Below are positions 25,750 through 38,275 of a DNA stretch of 64,000 bases, piece after piece (position 1 is the first letter of the stretch; each line of letters opens with the position of its first letter). A program made the position numbers and the translations under genes. Source of the DNA: Leptoclinus maculatus (taxonomy: Eukaryota > Chordata > Actinopteri > Perciformes > Stichaeidae); contig JAVDOI010000016.1 in NCBI GenBank assembly GCA_032191485.1, forward strand, positions 13,435,674 through 13,499,673, written 5' to 3'. A model generated the notes under the pieces. That model was not told the origin of the DNA, ran no database searches, and was given only the letters and a program-made list of their open reading frames with translations.

Positions 25750-28700
25750 CACATCTGCACACATAAGAGCGGGGAGAGGAAGGAAGAGAGTTGGGCATAA
25801 GTCACCCTTGTATGCAGACAAGCAGAAAATTACACCCCCCCCCCGACCTTCCATTCCTTTATTAGATAAGAGGTAGTTAGCGTTTTGTTGGTCAGCATTA
25901 GTGTACTGCACCACAGCATTGAACCACTATAGAAAATGTATTTCAACTGAACAACGATGGCAAGTTAAGATTTTAAAGCATCATATTAATAAATTAAATT
26001 GATATTTGATTCGCTGTAGCCTTTGTATGACAAGTTTTCTCATTCTTTTTGCATCATCCTCAAAGAGCAGTTCTGCCTCCACCACTTTTTTAATGGTCAT
26101 GTCATTCTAGCTCAGTCAGCCCACAGGGGAGGCAGTTCCTGTGGGTCACCCGAATGGCATCATGGGAAACCGCCTCTGCTTAATGTTCCAGACAGGAGCC
26201 TTGGGCAGAACAGGAGGTTCCTTTTGTCCGTCAGCCACAGGACACCTCACTGTCTTTAATTCAAATCCTCTTTTCTTGAGCAGTGAAAGAGTAAAAATCG
26301 ATGGAGGTGGTAGAAGTGTCTGTGCCCTAAAGGGTCAGTTCCCCAGGAGCATTTCTTCTGTTCATTTGATCTCCAAACCGTGGCGTGGTGGGCTGGTCTG
26401 CTGTGTCTGAACAGGTCCTGGAGCTTTGATCCCAGCCAGTTCACACAGGTGTCCAGCAGCTACTCAAACAATGGATATGACCCATCACAATCTCATTCTG
26501 GGAGCTGCTGAAAACCATTAAACCGTTCTTTCACTTCCCAGTAGCTGCTCAGTATCTTTTCCTAAACACACACTTAAGAATGGCCAAATGAAATGCACCA
26601 CGACTGAAAACATTTACTGACTGAATGTCCTGCTGAATGTCTCCCTGATTGCATCAAGTATTTCTATTTTGTCTGAGTTGATCAAGCATCTGGTAAAAGT
26701 CTTTGGTTTCTGTGGCGTTTACGAAGCAGGAGGAGGGCTGCTGCTCTCTCAATAGCATTTCCTCTTGAGAGAGTAAGATAGGAAAATGTCAAGGTCAACG
26801 CTAGTATCTGAAGCTCCATTCCTTTCAGGAGATGAGAGCAGAACTCATTTCAGCATGTAAACTGGGTGGTCTATGAGGGACTTGAGCCTGGTCTGCATTG
26901 GGCCATGTATATTAAACAAGTATCAAAGAGCCCCTCGTTGAACTTTGCATGGACTAATAGCTTTGGGGCCGATATGCCTACTGCAATGATAATTAAAGAC
27001 ATCTCCCTGCTCAAGCAAAACAAGAGCGGGTGGAACTCAACAAGTGCCCAACCAAAAGAACTAATGAGCTAGTAAATGTGGGAAGCAGCCCATTTTCATA
27101 TGTTAATGTTAAGTTTGTTGTGCAGCCTTGTGGAAATAGCTTAACTGCATGAGCTGCCACTCTTAAAAACGGAGAAAAAGAAAGGATTTTGTGAGGAGCG
27201 TTTGATAGCTGGAGTTTTCTTTGCTATGAGATGGAACACTGTCTGACAATCGGAGCCAATTAAAGAGCACCGAGCCGTGACCTGTAGGCTAGGGAGACGA
27301 AAACAAGCCTGCTCAATAAACACTGTGACCGCCCCTCTATACAGCCAGGAGTCTTTATTAATATTCCGCCTTTCTTCTCCCTAAGAAAAGGTCGAGGGGT
27401 TGTGGACACCAAGTAGCATTGTGCTCCCCTGCGGGTTTGGGTAACCTTGCAGTGGTGGCTGTGTTGGGGCGGCTCCAAGTTGGGTCAGGGTCCCCTAAAC
27501 AGGCTGAAAAGGCCCAAGCTCATTACACAGGCCTGGGCTATGCTTAACAAGATGAAAAACACAAAGTACTCTGAATGACTGAAAAGAGTACAAGACACCA
27601 TCTGCTTTGGGGTTAAGGCTTAAGCTACAACTCAGAGAAAGTTATGATGATGAGTGGGCAGAGAGGGGTGGCAAGAGAAAAGACGGGGGAACATTTGACA
27701 ACATATGTTGCAAAAAATAAAAGGGAAATTGACCGCTGGCAACCCACTGATAAGACACAGCAAGAGTTGAAAGAAACAGAATAGCCAGTAAAAAATCTCT
27801 GTGTCTCTCTTTTTAGTCTTTTTCTGTTCCCCACTTTGTGTAGTGTGAAACAGTCACAGTGGTCTGTCAGATGACAAAAAAAGGAGATTAAAAAAAAAGA
27901 GCGAGAACACTGAGATATACCCTGAGATGAAAGGAGTAAGTGAATAACTGATTAAGTGAAGAAGTGAGAAAGGGAGACAAAACAAAAATAGACATGGAAG
28001 GGAAAAAATGCAAAAGAGGCCTCCCCCTGTGTGACCTACATACCTGCTAGACCTGCTGTCAGTGGTGGCCAGCTCCTCTCACATCACTCGCTGAATTACT
28101 TTACATAATTTTTTGATTTTCCCAGCAATAATAGCGGCCTGCTGCAGGGAGCTGCCCACCCCCCGTCTTCACTACCTATTGTGGTTTTACTACGTCAAGG
28201 CACAGGCAGTCTTGCAGGTGACTGACACGAGGTGATCGGCGATACAACAGAATGGCACACGCCACAGCTGGGGAAGGTGAAGAAGCAGCAGGTCAAGATG
28301 TCTGTGTGCCACAGAGGACACGGCTCGGTGCCAGCTGATGCCGTTATGAAGCGATGCCTCCTCTGGGCAGCGTAAAGTTTTCCGCAGGAGATCATGGAAC
28401 AGACTGGTCAATACAATCAAAGTGCTCGTCTAGACTGCAATGAAAACCAGGACCCCTGGCAGAGCAGCTGTCTATCACTGAAAGGTCAGCAAGAGAGCGG
28501 CTTGATTGACAAACCTCAGTAGAGGTCAGCAGTGCAGTGAGAGACTGATAGAGGTGTAATTATAGCCAATGAAGACGTTGCATCAGATATTACTATTTAC
28601 TTTTACTATTGACAATTTTTGTTCCCTGATTTTACTTCCCTTCTGGTTGCTGTTTTTTTGCCCAATGTTGTCCAATTAAGTGTTTTCTGTGATGACTTAT

Positions 28701-28765
28701 TCTCATGTATCGCTTCCTAAACATAGCATTATCATAACATAATATACTGAACTGTATGACATAAT

Positions 28766-28985
28766 TAGGGCTGCAACCAACAATTATTTGTTAAGTAATT
28801 ATTTTTTTCAATTAATCGTTACAACCAACAGTCCAAAATCCCCAAATAGCCTTTTGAATTATTGTCAAGGAAGCACATTCTCATGTTTCAGAAGGTAGAA
28901 CATATTTGATATTTTTGCTTCAAAAACTTGAAAACTGTAGTTTATCAAAATAGTATACATTGTTATCAATCAAATTATAGACTAA
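28766..28985 (+). mobile_element. hAT-like MITE, 5' end and body (AGGGCTGCAAC family)
   Basis: It starts with tagggctgcaaccaacaatt, then caattaatcgtt, ccaacagtccaaaatcccc and ttttgcttcaaaaa, and ends in sequence rich in ATCAAAATAG. This matches the layout of a common fish non-autonomous hAT family as I remember it. The right terminus is not clear, so it is probably truncated. Confidence 0.6.
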
Positions 28986-31319
28986 ATGTGAATCATGTCA
29001 TTATATATGAGAGATGAGAGAAAGGGGATGTGTGTGTGTGACGGAGATACAAATGTGTTGCAGACTTTCAAACACACATTTGTTGCATCTCTGCTGGCTG
29101 ACAAATTCTCTCTCTGCTCAGAGATGATTCATTCGCCATCTTTGTGAACCAGACAGAGGGGTGAGGACAGGACAAGAAGACTGATCAAAAGAAGAGCTTC
29201 AAAGGAGGACAAAAAAAGTGTGTCCGTTAGCCTGAGACCTGCTCTTTGAGGCAGGGTTCAGGGTCATAGACGACCAACACAATGGACATTGTGCACATTG
29301 TTGGTCTATACCCCGTCTCTAGCTAAATGTCCAGAGTCCTGTATTTCTCATCAATAAGAAGACATCACGACATGATGGAGAGTACCGTCGTGCTGATGAA
29401 TGATGGCAAATAATCAAATTCACTCAGACTCCAAGGGATTTTAAAAAGTGAAACTTTTTTTCCCTAAAATTAACAAAGCTAGTCATAACAAGGCGTCAAA
29501 TGGAGTTTAAGTCGGAGGCACAAAGCCAAATGGAATTCAGTGATAAAAGCTGCATTAATACGGATAAAGATAAGACTGTGGTTAGTCTCCTCATGGCACT
29601 CACACACAATGCCTCAGCAGGGCGGTGATTGCTGTAAGTGCTGTTCCTGGACTTTCACAGTCAGTGTAAAAAGCTATAAAACACAAGCATAGCCTGTCTT
29701 CAGCCAGTGGCAGCTTTCTCCCTGAGGAGCCACTCAGTGTTACAGTATACAATGTTATGCCAAAAGCTAATTGTGTGCCGACAACTCTTTGCCACAGGAA
29801 AGACGGTATTGCTCTCCAGAATTAGATTTACATCCCCAGTATCCCATTGTTCACAAAAGGCAAAGACAAAAGGGAACAAAACAGCCAATTAAGTAAAGCT
29901 TCAAATCCTTTTTGCTCAGACGAAGGGACATAAATGCAAAGCGCACTTCAGCATCAACTAATTCTGAGTGGAATAAAACAATGCATTTTGGGATGAATTA
30001 TTCAAGCTGCTAAAAAGAAGGAAAGAAAAAAAACCCTCTCTTTTGATTTGCAGTGGATTACTAAGAAATTCCACACTTTGTACTCGATGCTTTAACATGA
30101 AAGAGCGACCACACAGGGTCACGTTGCTGTGAGTTTCCTGTGTACCTCCACACTGATAATGGCAGTCTGCTGGATTTCAGAAGAGCCATTTGTGTCGGCT
30201 TGTTGTTCTGTTACAGTCAAGCTGAACCACCGAGGGAGTGAAATACATAGAAATCAATAACGTCCCCCAAATAACATTCACAAACAAGAGAATAAAACCA
30301 ATTCTCATAACAGTTGTTAAGGGGATTTGTTGCACCTCCATTTTGATGCAGTTTTTTTTATTGTTTGTGGATCTTACAAGAGAGAGAGAGGTGGGTACAT
30401 GATGTGCATGTGGTTTTTGGGCACCATATGGCACTCGTGGATGCAGCTGGGCTTTCTGCTCAGAGCCTCCAATACAGTGAGCTGCGAGCGGTTGTGGCAG
30501 AGTCAGCGCTAAATAAAACACTCACAGCCATCTATACTTAAAACATCCTGTCCGCCATGGGAAAAAAAAGAACACTTGGAGATAGAAAGTCATGAAATCA
30601 AGACAATAAAGTAACCATAAACAAGTGAAAACTTGGATAATGAGTGTGAATGGAGTTTACTTGTGCTGCGGTGATGATTTTTTTTAACAACACAACAGGT
30701 CTAAGGAGAGAAAAGGAAACAAAGAAAAAAGAAAATCAAGGGAGAGATGAGCAGTGGGAATCTCCCACAGCTCCAACAGCCTCTGGGCTGATGTAATGGT
30801 GCCTTGTCTCTCTGCTGTGTTGAGACTAGATTGTTGTGATGGCCTGCTGGGTCTGTCTGTCTCTCCATCCTCTTTCTTGCCCTGCAGGGTCCCTCCAGCC
30901 TGACTTTAGTGTGCCATTACAGTTTGTCCACATATTAGCCCGTCTGCACCCAGCCATGCTTGGGTAGAGACCACCCCTCTAAAATATTCACTGTAGCGTC
31001 CTTCCACAGTCAAGGAGCCGCTTCCATCCCACAGTCGGCCTCTAGCAGAGGCCACCTTTATCAAAGGCTGAAAAATACCAGGACCATTCAGACTCCGAGT
31101 ATAAGGTTGTCTGTGCTTCACATTCAGGCCTATAATGAGGAGCAGAATTATAGGGACAGCACTGTTCTGTGGTCACATTAGTTGGGTTTGTGTTGGTGCA
31201 TTGCATGACATGCAAATGCTTTACACACAAAACTTGCTCAAACTCAAAGTTTGATAGAGAAAGAAGGATGAGCTGCAGTTCACTCGTGGCATTGAATCTG
31301 CACAGCCATTAAATCTTAC

Positions 31320-31349
31320 CGTTGGAGCTAAGAAGAGAGCTATCGACTC
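31320..31349 (-). CDS. macrod2: candidate macrod2 tail exon (30 bp)
   Basis: A small phase 1-1 open segment of 10 codons reading GVDSSLLSSN. The acceptor is tgattctcatgcag and the donor AACG/gtaaga is strong. Length, phase and position between tail exons 5 and 6 fit the pattern of this gene, and the LSSN motif vaguely recalls the human tail as I remember it. Unlike the other exons it is not acidic, and a 30-bp segment with good splice sites can arise by chance. Treat it as an optional exon. Confidence 0.4.
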
Positions 31350-32677
31350 CTGCATGAGAATCACACATGCATGAAGGAAAAAACAATTTCTGTTCACAAC
31401 GCAGATTTATTTATTGCTAGCTTTAGGCAAAGACAGTCTTATTTTAATTTATGGATGTTTCATGAGCTTACTGAAGCGGGTGCCCACTCTCACAAGTCAC
31501 CAGAACAAGGCTTGCTGGATAGATATTTCAAACACAATAACAATATAGCCACCATTTCTATTTTAAAGTGTTTTATGAATATTCATAAATAAAGGCTGCT
31601 TGTATTGTGATTCAATTTGGGGAGCCTTTATAGAATCCCAGATATCAGACTGAGAATCTTATTGCCTGTGCAGGGAGATATCTAACACATAGCCTATGAT
31701 TCATATTGTGGAGCCTGATTAAAAATACAAAATCTCTGCTCCGCCTGCCTCCTTATATCTCCACTTCTCACAGATGTTATAGAGAACGTAAACCCCCAGA
31801 ATAAAATATTTGTTACATACTGTTTGGATCTTATGGTTCTTAGCTGCATATAATATCGCATTAAACTGAGGAATTTGTAGAGAGAAAGAACTAAAGGCTT
31901 AAACACGACTGCATATTCATACAAAAAGACCTGCAATGTAAACAACAGATGGCATAGTTTGGTAATATGAACTGTTAAGACATTAGCAAATTACCTGTGC
32001 AGTATCCTACATCTTTATCGATTACAAGGGAATGTGTGTGGACTGAATAGATCTTTTCATTAACAAGGTTTAAAGAGTGAAAATTAATAAAACACAAAGC
32101 TTTGTACTATTTAGTGCGACTGAGCTGGGACTGAGATGCATAGCTGTGATAAACACTTCCATATGTGCAATATTGAGCTATTTGAGAACAGCAGGTTGTC
32201 AACAGACACTGCCGACAACTCGGAGCACGCGGATATCTGAGAACGCTGTAGCGACATGTCTGTCCGTCTCCTTCAACGTGGGATCACTAACAGGTAGACT
32301 GTGAACATTGTCATACAGGAGGCTTCACTGATAACGCCATGATGAAAAGGTCAAACGACAGCTACAGCATTGTGGATATTATGAATCAATGCACTCAACT
32401 GAACAAATAACCTAACCGCTTATTACAAAGCATGTACTGTTCTATAGGGTCAAAGAGGCATCTGTCTTTTTGGCCACTGTTAGCAAGTTGGCAAGGGAAA
32501 TGGAAAAAAACAATTCATCCAGTGTATCCAGTATCCTCATATCCAACATTTTTAACAAAACAAGACAGTTGTATTCTCGTGGAGAAATTAAATGCAGCAA
32601 ATGTAAATAAGGCTGCTGCAATATTTGTCCATTTGATAGGCGAGATTTGGCTCAACGGTATGAAAAACGTACAAAGC

Positions 32678-33038
32678 TTAAACAAATACTTCACCCACAA
32701 AATGACCATTTGTATGTCAATAACTCACCCAGTGTTACCTTGAGTTATTAACTTGCCTCCACAGTGAACAGATAATCAACAAACAGAAATCCCAGTCTCA
32801 TTTATCCAGTCGTATGCTCACTGCTTCCCAAACACATGCATCTACGCAAAAAAACTTTCTATTGAAAACACTTGTGAGTCTGAAGTGTTTTAAATAGTTA
32901 TTCAATAGCAAGACTTTTCTCTGTTCTTTGACTCACCCTTGAGGCATGCGAGAAAAACAACGTTTTCTTCAAGAATTCAAGGCTAACACAGGGTGAGTAA
33001 TTGAATTGGTCTTTTGTGGGTGAAGCATTCCTTTTTAA
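32678..33038. mobile_element. TTAA-flanked MITE with about 50-bp inverted repeats
   Basis: The left end reads acttcacccacaaaatgacc then aactcaccc. The right end, reverse complemented, reads gcttcacccacaaaagacc then ttactcaccc. Inverted repeats extend about 50 bp with small indels. TTAA is present at both outer borders (32678-32681, 33035-33038), as expected for piggyBac or Kolobok elements. It has no coding capacity. I recognise the ttcacccacaaaatgacca block as a frequent fish repeat. Confidence 0.65.
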
Positions 33039-34229
33039 CAACATTTAACAATGTTCTATCTTGCCTGCAATCAAGTTAAGCTCCTCTTTGTTTCTGTCCA
33101 AACACAACATCAGACAGCCAACAGGGTATGTGAGAAGAAAACACATGATATCACCATCTCTGAGATATTTGTGCTTGCATTACAACTTGGTTATTGTGAA
33201 TATAAGACAACGTCAAAAACACATTAGATAATATAGTTAAGGATAAAATAGGTAGGACTTAATGTAAAAGACAGACACACACTCATGACTCATGGTTAGG
33301 TGTATGCATGTGTGTGTGAAGCAACCTAATTTCCAGCTGTCCTCAAATTGTTTGATTCATTAGGCATTCCTCCCACCATTATGAGGCATTTTATTACTCC
33401 TTTCAGTGAAGCAGATTTAACCTCTATGGCCATGAGCAGGCAGCCTGATTACAGTTATTATTTTTAATAAAGGGTATTGGCTCGGGAATCATTTGGTCTC
33501 GTCCTGTGAATAGCTGGTTACGCGTGGCTAAGCCAATGCTTTGAGACAGTTTGAGTCTGCACTCTGCTCCTCTATACAAAATGCAATCTGCCTGCAATCA
33601 AGAATGACACCACTGTTTACTGGTTGACAGTGCCACCGCACAGTACACGGCCCATGGCAACCCTAGACAGTGACAGACACTGGCGGGCTCAGGCAAGACG
33701 CAATCAACAGGCTGAAGTGAAGCTTTCCAGTGATGGAAAGCCTGTAGTGTTTGTGGGATGTACTCCAATGGCTTTTCAGAGAGGATGGAGAAGGCTATCT
33801 CAGATGGATCTATCTGGAATGTTTACTCTCAAACTAAATTAATTGAATGTCAGTCAAAGAGAAAGTGAAATGGAGGTGAGGGAGTGACCGAGACCTTTGT
33901 GTTAGTGCAGTGGTGGGAGAGGGGTGGCTGGGGCTCAACAATCTACCCATCAACAATACCCTCAATCAGTGACAATGTGAGCCAGAGAAAGCTGAGGATA
34001 AATAAAGATAGATTATCCCATGTGGTCAACTAACGAACATAAATGAGAAGAAAGAGTTGTTTGATCCAAACAAAATTGCTGGCCTTATCATGGAGCTCAA
34101 CTGGATTGACTGAACCATTTTCATTCCCAATGCGTCAAATACCGCAGCGTGGCCAATGTTCCTCAGCGTCCGACACCGACGCACGGAGGCACTCTTTGGC
34201 GAGTGTAGTGATGCAACGGGCTTGCAACT

Positions 34230-34680
34230 AACTCCGATGTTAACACAGCCGCGTCTTTATTGCTCAGAGCAACTGATGTGATATAATAAGCAAGATAGTT
34301 CACACAGGGTGGGCGAGTCAAACAAACACAGGACTTTCACCCAGGAGACAGCTGTTCTTGTCTCGTGCAAAACTAAATTAAACTTTGACATGTGTCACGT
34401 CAGTCGCTAGTGTCGTGAGTCGCTAATCATATGAGTCATTAGTCAGTCAAGTTAACGTCAACCACGCTCTTTTCTAAGTGGTTTAACTTAGTGGTTTTGT
34501 TGCCTTAACCTAAATTCCTGTGAAGGTGCAAGTTTATTTTATTAAGCGTAACTGTGCCTGCCATGTCCCAAAACTGACGCTATAGGGGTACGTAGAGCGT
34601 CATAGTTTAAAGCTTAGGGCCACCAAGCTGCTGTATTTGACGCATTGGGGTGAGAATGTGTTGGAGTGGCTGAATAAAGC
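34230..34680. repeat. probable dispersed repeat (family not named)
   Basis: Segments such as aagtggtttaacttagtggt, gacgctataggggtacgtag and ccaagctgctgtatttgacg look familiar from repeated fish sequence. They are preceded by a cluster of gtcgctag / gtcgtgag / gagtcatt units near 34400-34450. No terminal repeats could be placed. Confidence 0.3.
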
Positions 34681-34809
34681 AACTTGGCTAAAACAGAGAG
34701 AGATACAGAACAATATAATTTAAAGTTGATTATATTTTTCTTATTGTCAACAAGACCAAAACCAACAAAGTAAGACTTTCTCTCAATACTTTCTGACTTC
34801 TCTACTCTG

Positions 34810-34833
34810 TTTTTTTTTTTTTTTTTTTTTTTT
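34810..34833. repeat. poly-T run (24)
   Basis: Uninterrupted homopolymer. It has no recognisable retroelement beside it. Confidence 0.95.
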
Positions 34834-35609
34834 AAGGCAAAGTAAATTCCTTAATAAACAGCTGAGCACTTTTAAACAAATGTCACTCAAACAGGAGTAA
34901 ATAGTGGATTTGTTGGGGACTATTTTCAGCCGTTGATTAACACACATTAGGAGGTCTAGTGATTATTACAACAGCATGTTGGTGTATGTGGAATTGACTC
35001 TGAACAAACTACAGTGCTAATGTTCGTGAAGGCCCAGGTCACCCAGTGCAATGGTTTGGCTCATTGATGGGTTTTTGTTATTGAACAATGGAAGTCTATA
35101 GCACAGAGGAATAAGCTGTTGGACACACACAATACACTTTCCTAATGATTTGTTAACGATAGAAAAATATTGAACATTGCCAGCCTCCTCCTGCCAATGA
35201 GAGAGCAATGCTAAATCCTTACAGCTATGATAGTCAGTCTTATTTATATATATTTTCAAAAATACATTTTCTATATCTGATGTGATTGACTGATCTCAGC
35301 ACCTCCATTGAGGCATCCAGAGATGTGTTATACCTCCTGAGGCCCCCTGCGATGCCTACATCTCCTGTACAAAGTGATGTTATATGGGTGAAGTAGATCT
35401 TAGACCGGCTGAGATTGATTCCAGGGGAAAACTAGTTTGACAAACAGCACAAAACAACAACAACGCCGGCCATGCTAATTCAATACACAAGTATACAAAT
35501 ACAAACAGACTGGACTGTAAAATCACATTGATAAAAAGTCAGTCAGTCAGACTCTCCATCAGGTCAAATCAAATCATATGAAATCAAATCCAGACAAATC
35601 CGATCTTAC

Positions 35610-35678
35610 CTTCCATCTCCACAGTGGACTTTGCTGTGTCGTCATCTTCTGCCTTCTCGGCAGGCTGCTCTTCCTCTG
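35610..35678 (-). CDS. macrod2: macrod2 acidic-tail exon 5 (69 bp, tandem acceptor)
   Basis: A symmetric phase 1-1 exon of 23 codons reading AEEEQPAEKAEDDDTAKS then TVEME. The donor is GGAAG/gtaagat, near-perfect. The acceptor is ttttccagCAG, a NAGNAG site. Use of the distal AG would remove one codon (Ala) and keep the frame with a 66-bp exon. The intron to the preceding exon is only 663 bp. Confidence 0.8.
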
Positions 35679-36341
35679 CTGGAAAAAGGAAGCAAAGCTC
35701 TCATGTTTGTTACGCTACACATTCACACAACGTCAGTGTTTTTGCAGATCGCTCCCACGTGTCTGCAAAAAGAAGCTTAACGTGCCATGTCCACAGTGAG
35801 ATCAGCTTTGTTTATGTGTGTATTCGTTACTATGGTTAGTGTGAGTACTACAGTATGAGGCTCCAGTGATAGAATATTGTAAGTCCAATGTGCAATACTG
35901 CACGCAATTTGAGCCATTTCCTCCCCACTTGGTTCTGCTTATTCTGTGCTGAGAGATGAATTTGCAGATTCAAACACTGACAGCAAGAAATAAAAAATAA
36001 AAAACGCCCTTATTGTGCATTTGTAGTGTCCCATCTCCCAATGGTGTAATTTTAGATTGCTGGTAAACCAAAAATGTAAACATCTATGTTTCCATTTGGC
36101 TATGTCATTATTCAGGCCATCACGGTTTCATGCATTGAACTGACTTATTCATATCTGTCTGCCTCAGTGCCCCCTGGACATTTTGCTGCATGCAGTGATA
36201 AAAACAGTTGCTATCAGGGAATCACATCATCACCTGAACCTTTTTCAAATTGGTATGAATATTTGTGACTAACAACTCATGTACCACAAAGTTTTTGATG
36301 TAAAAGAATAGAAACAAACACATGCACCCTTAAATATATAC

Positions 36342-36482
36342 CTTTGTCTTCATCTTTCTCGTTGTCGATGCATTTGGCTTCATCTTTCTCTTCCTTGTTG
36401 TCAATTCCTATATCATCATCTTTGTCTTGGTATTCATTTTCATCTTTATCCTTTTCTTGACTTGGCTCCTCGCTTTCTAAAT
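36342..36482 (-). CDS. macrod2: macrod2 acidic-tail exon 4 (141 bp, largest)
   Basis: A symmetric phase 1-1 exon of 47 codons, starting DLESEEPSQEKDKDENEY and ending DNEKDEDK. About half the residues are Asp or Glu, with interspersed Lys, so it is almost certainly disordered. It contains one SQ dipeptide (EPSQE), the minimal ATM/ATR target. ATM-dependent phosphorylation of the MACROD2 C-terminal region has been reported in mammals (established knowledge), but whether this residue is the equivalent site is unknown. The 3' half holds a near-exact repeat of about 11 codons, IDNKEEKDEAKC then IDNEKDEDKG. The acceptor ends gtgcctccag and the donor is AAAG/gtatat. This frame is the easiest tail exon to see because it is open for 81 codons with flanking intron. 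Confidence 0.82.
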
Positions 36483-37029
36483 CTGGAGGCACACAAACAT
36501 TGAAATGTAAAAAGAAGCACATTTTGAAGGATTAATTCAGGCAAAGGGAATCAAAGCCTTCACAATAAATCCTGTAACACATGGCAGAAAACAAGCCCAT
36601 ACGTCATGACTGCTGATGGAAATCTCTCAGAAACATTTTCACACCCAGAGGTTGCTCTATTCCAGTTTGAAGAGCACAGGGTTGAAAGGAAAGAAGTAAA
36701 AAACAAACATTTTCTCAAGAGAAAGTGCTTGCTTTGGGCTGTATAGGCTTGTTTAAATGCAGATTTCTAAGACAGCCAGCTAACAGTAATCCAAGATATA
36801 AAGTACGTGATGGTTAGTGTTATAAGGGTTTCACTAGGTGCTTGTTTGCTAGGGTTTCTAATGTTTGAAGGAATAGTTAAAATATGTGATTTTAAACTAC
36901 GTGTAAGAACTCTGGAAATAACTTCTGTCAGGGTCCGCTCTCAATCTTTATAATAGTTTTAAACTACCTATTTGGCACGCATATCACTCATAGCTTATAT
37001 AACTTATGATTTGTGTTGTATTTTTGTCT

Positions 37030-37147
37030 CAGTATAAATGTCCACTATGTGTTGTACTGCTGCTGTGTCTTCACCAGGTCTCTCTTGAGAATGAGACCCT
37101 GTGTCTCAATGAGATTACCTGCATGATTAAAGGTATAATAAATAAAA
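37030..37147 (+). mobile_element. truncated LINE 3' end
   Basis: The stretch with ggtctctcttgagaatgaga, ctcaatgagattacctg and a final attaaaggtataataaataa matches the characteristic 3' end of a widespread fish LINE (a ggtctctcttgaaaatgag tail with AATAAA-like repeats) as I recall it. Only the tail remains. Confidence 0.5.
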
Positions 37148-37322
37148 CATGCATATTAGTAATAGATAAAGAACAACAAATGTGAAGGAACAGAGTACTT
37201 AAGGTAAATAAATGTGCTAATAAACGTCTGTGTGCAAAGGATATATTTTACAAAGTAACCAAGACCACATTATTGAATAACATATCGATCTGTGGTCTCT
37301 GGTATTCACCTGCAATACACAT

Positions 37323-37455
<133 letters not shown>

Positions 37456-37842
37456 TGTATTTTAGGCTGAATTAGGTGTTGTTTCAAACTGTATATCTTT
37501 GCTCCTCCTGGCTCCTTCCTCTCTGTTTGTGTCTCACGAGAAAGTAATTACATATCGCAGATTTTGAATAGCATCCCAGGGCTGCATTTGCTATAACTCT
37601 CTCTTAGAAAATCTACAAAATTCATGTTCAGAGAGGCTCTATCTGTCAAATCTTTGTCCATGGGATGGGATTTGAATAAAACAAAAACAGAAGAGAGGCG
37701 AGGCACTGCTCACTGCCAATATGCAAATGCAGAATCTTAATTATATACCAGCAGCACAGAAGATATTCGGAGAAAGAGAAATGGTTCTAGCTCAACGTTA
37801 ATGGTGGCGTCTGTGTAACACACACATGTTCGCTCTCAAACA

Positions 37843-37861
37843 AACACACACACACACACAC

Positions 37862-37932
<71 letters not shown>

Positions 37933-37934
37933 AA
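37843..37934. repeat. (CA)n microsatellite with interruptions
   Basis: CA array broken by CTA near 37861 and AAA near 37918. Confidence 0.95.
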
Positions 37935-38275
37935 ACACACCCAATTCACTTAAGGCTCTCGCTGTCAGCACAACAAAACACATCAGAGTCTCGGGGTGTG
38001 TTCATCCAGCCTGTAGAGATGCATTTAGAGCTTTGAATAGTAGTTATGCCTCTGCTGCTAACAAGACTGATCAGGTTAGATCTTTAATCAAACCCTTAGC
38101 TGAAGTGAAAACCATGAGCTGCACGTCGGTCAGCTCGTACAATTCCCATCTCCTCCCAAAGATAAGAGTTAGATTAATGTGCGCTCCTTCCCTTTTGTGT
38201 ATGGTATAGTGTCAATCTGAACACATAATCACACCCCAGTCTGTGCTGGAGCCTTGGCTTGTGACTGTACTATAC

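Larger units (their letters stand above)
31350..35609 (-). other. macrod2: macrod2 large intron (second part)
   Basis: Contains a TTAA-flanked MITE (32678-33038), a likely dispersed repeat (34230-34680) and a run of 24 T (34810-34833). No further exon supported. Confidence 0.5.

Noticed and set aside
28043..28090. Splice-bounded segment on the minus strand (EELATTDSRSS in one frame)
   Set aside because: No acceptor choice gives a phase 1-1 exon without a stop or phase change, so it does not fit the macrod2 chain.
30146..30166. 21-bp segment with acceptor and donor on the minus strand
   Set aside because: In frame, but encodes DCHYQCG, unlike the tail, and is short enough to occur by chance.
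32915..32975. Strong CAAGG/gtgagt donor with a 30-bp in-frame segment upstream
   Set aside because: It lies inside the TTAA-flanked MITE and encodes a hydrophobic peptide unlike MACROD2.
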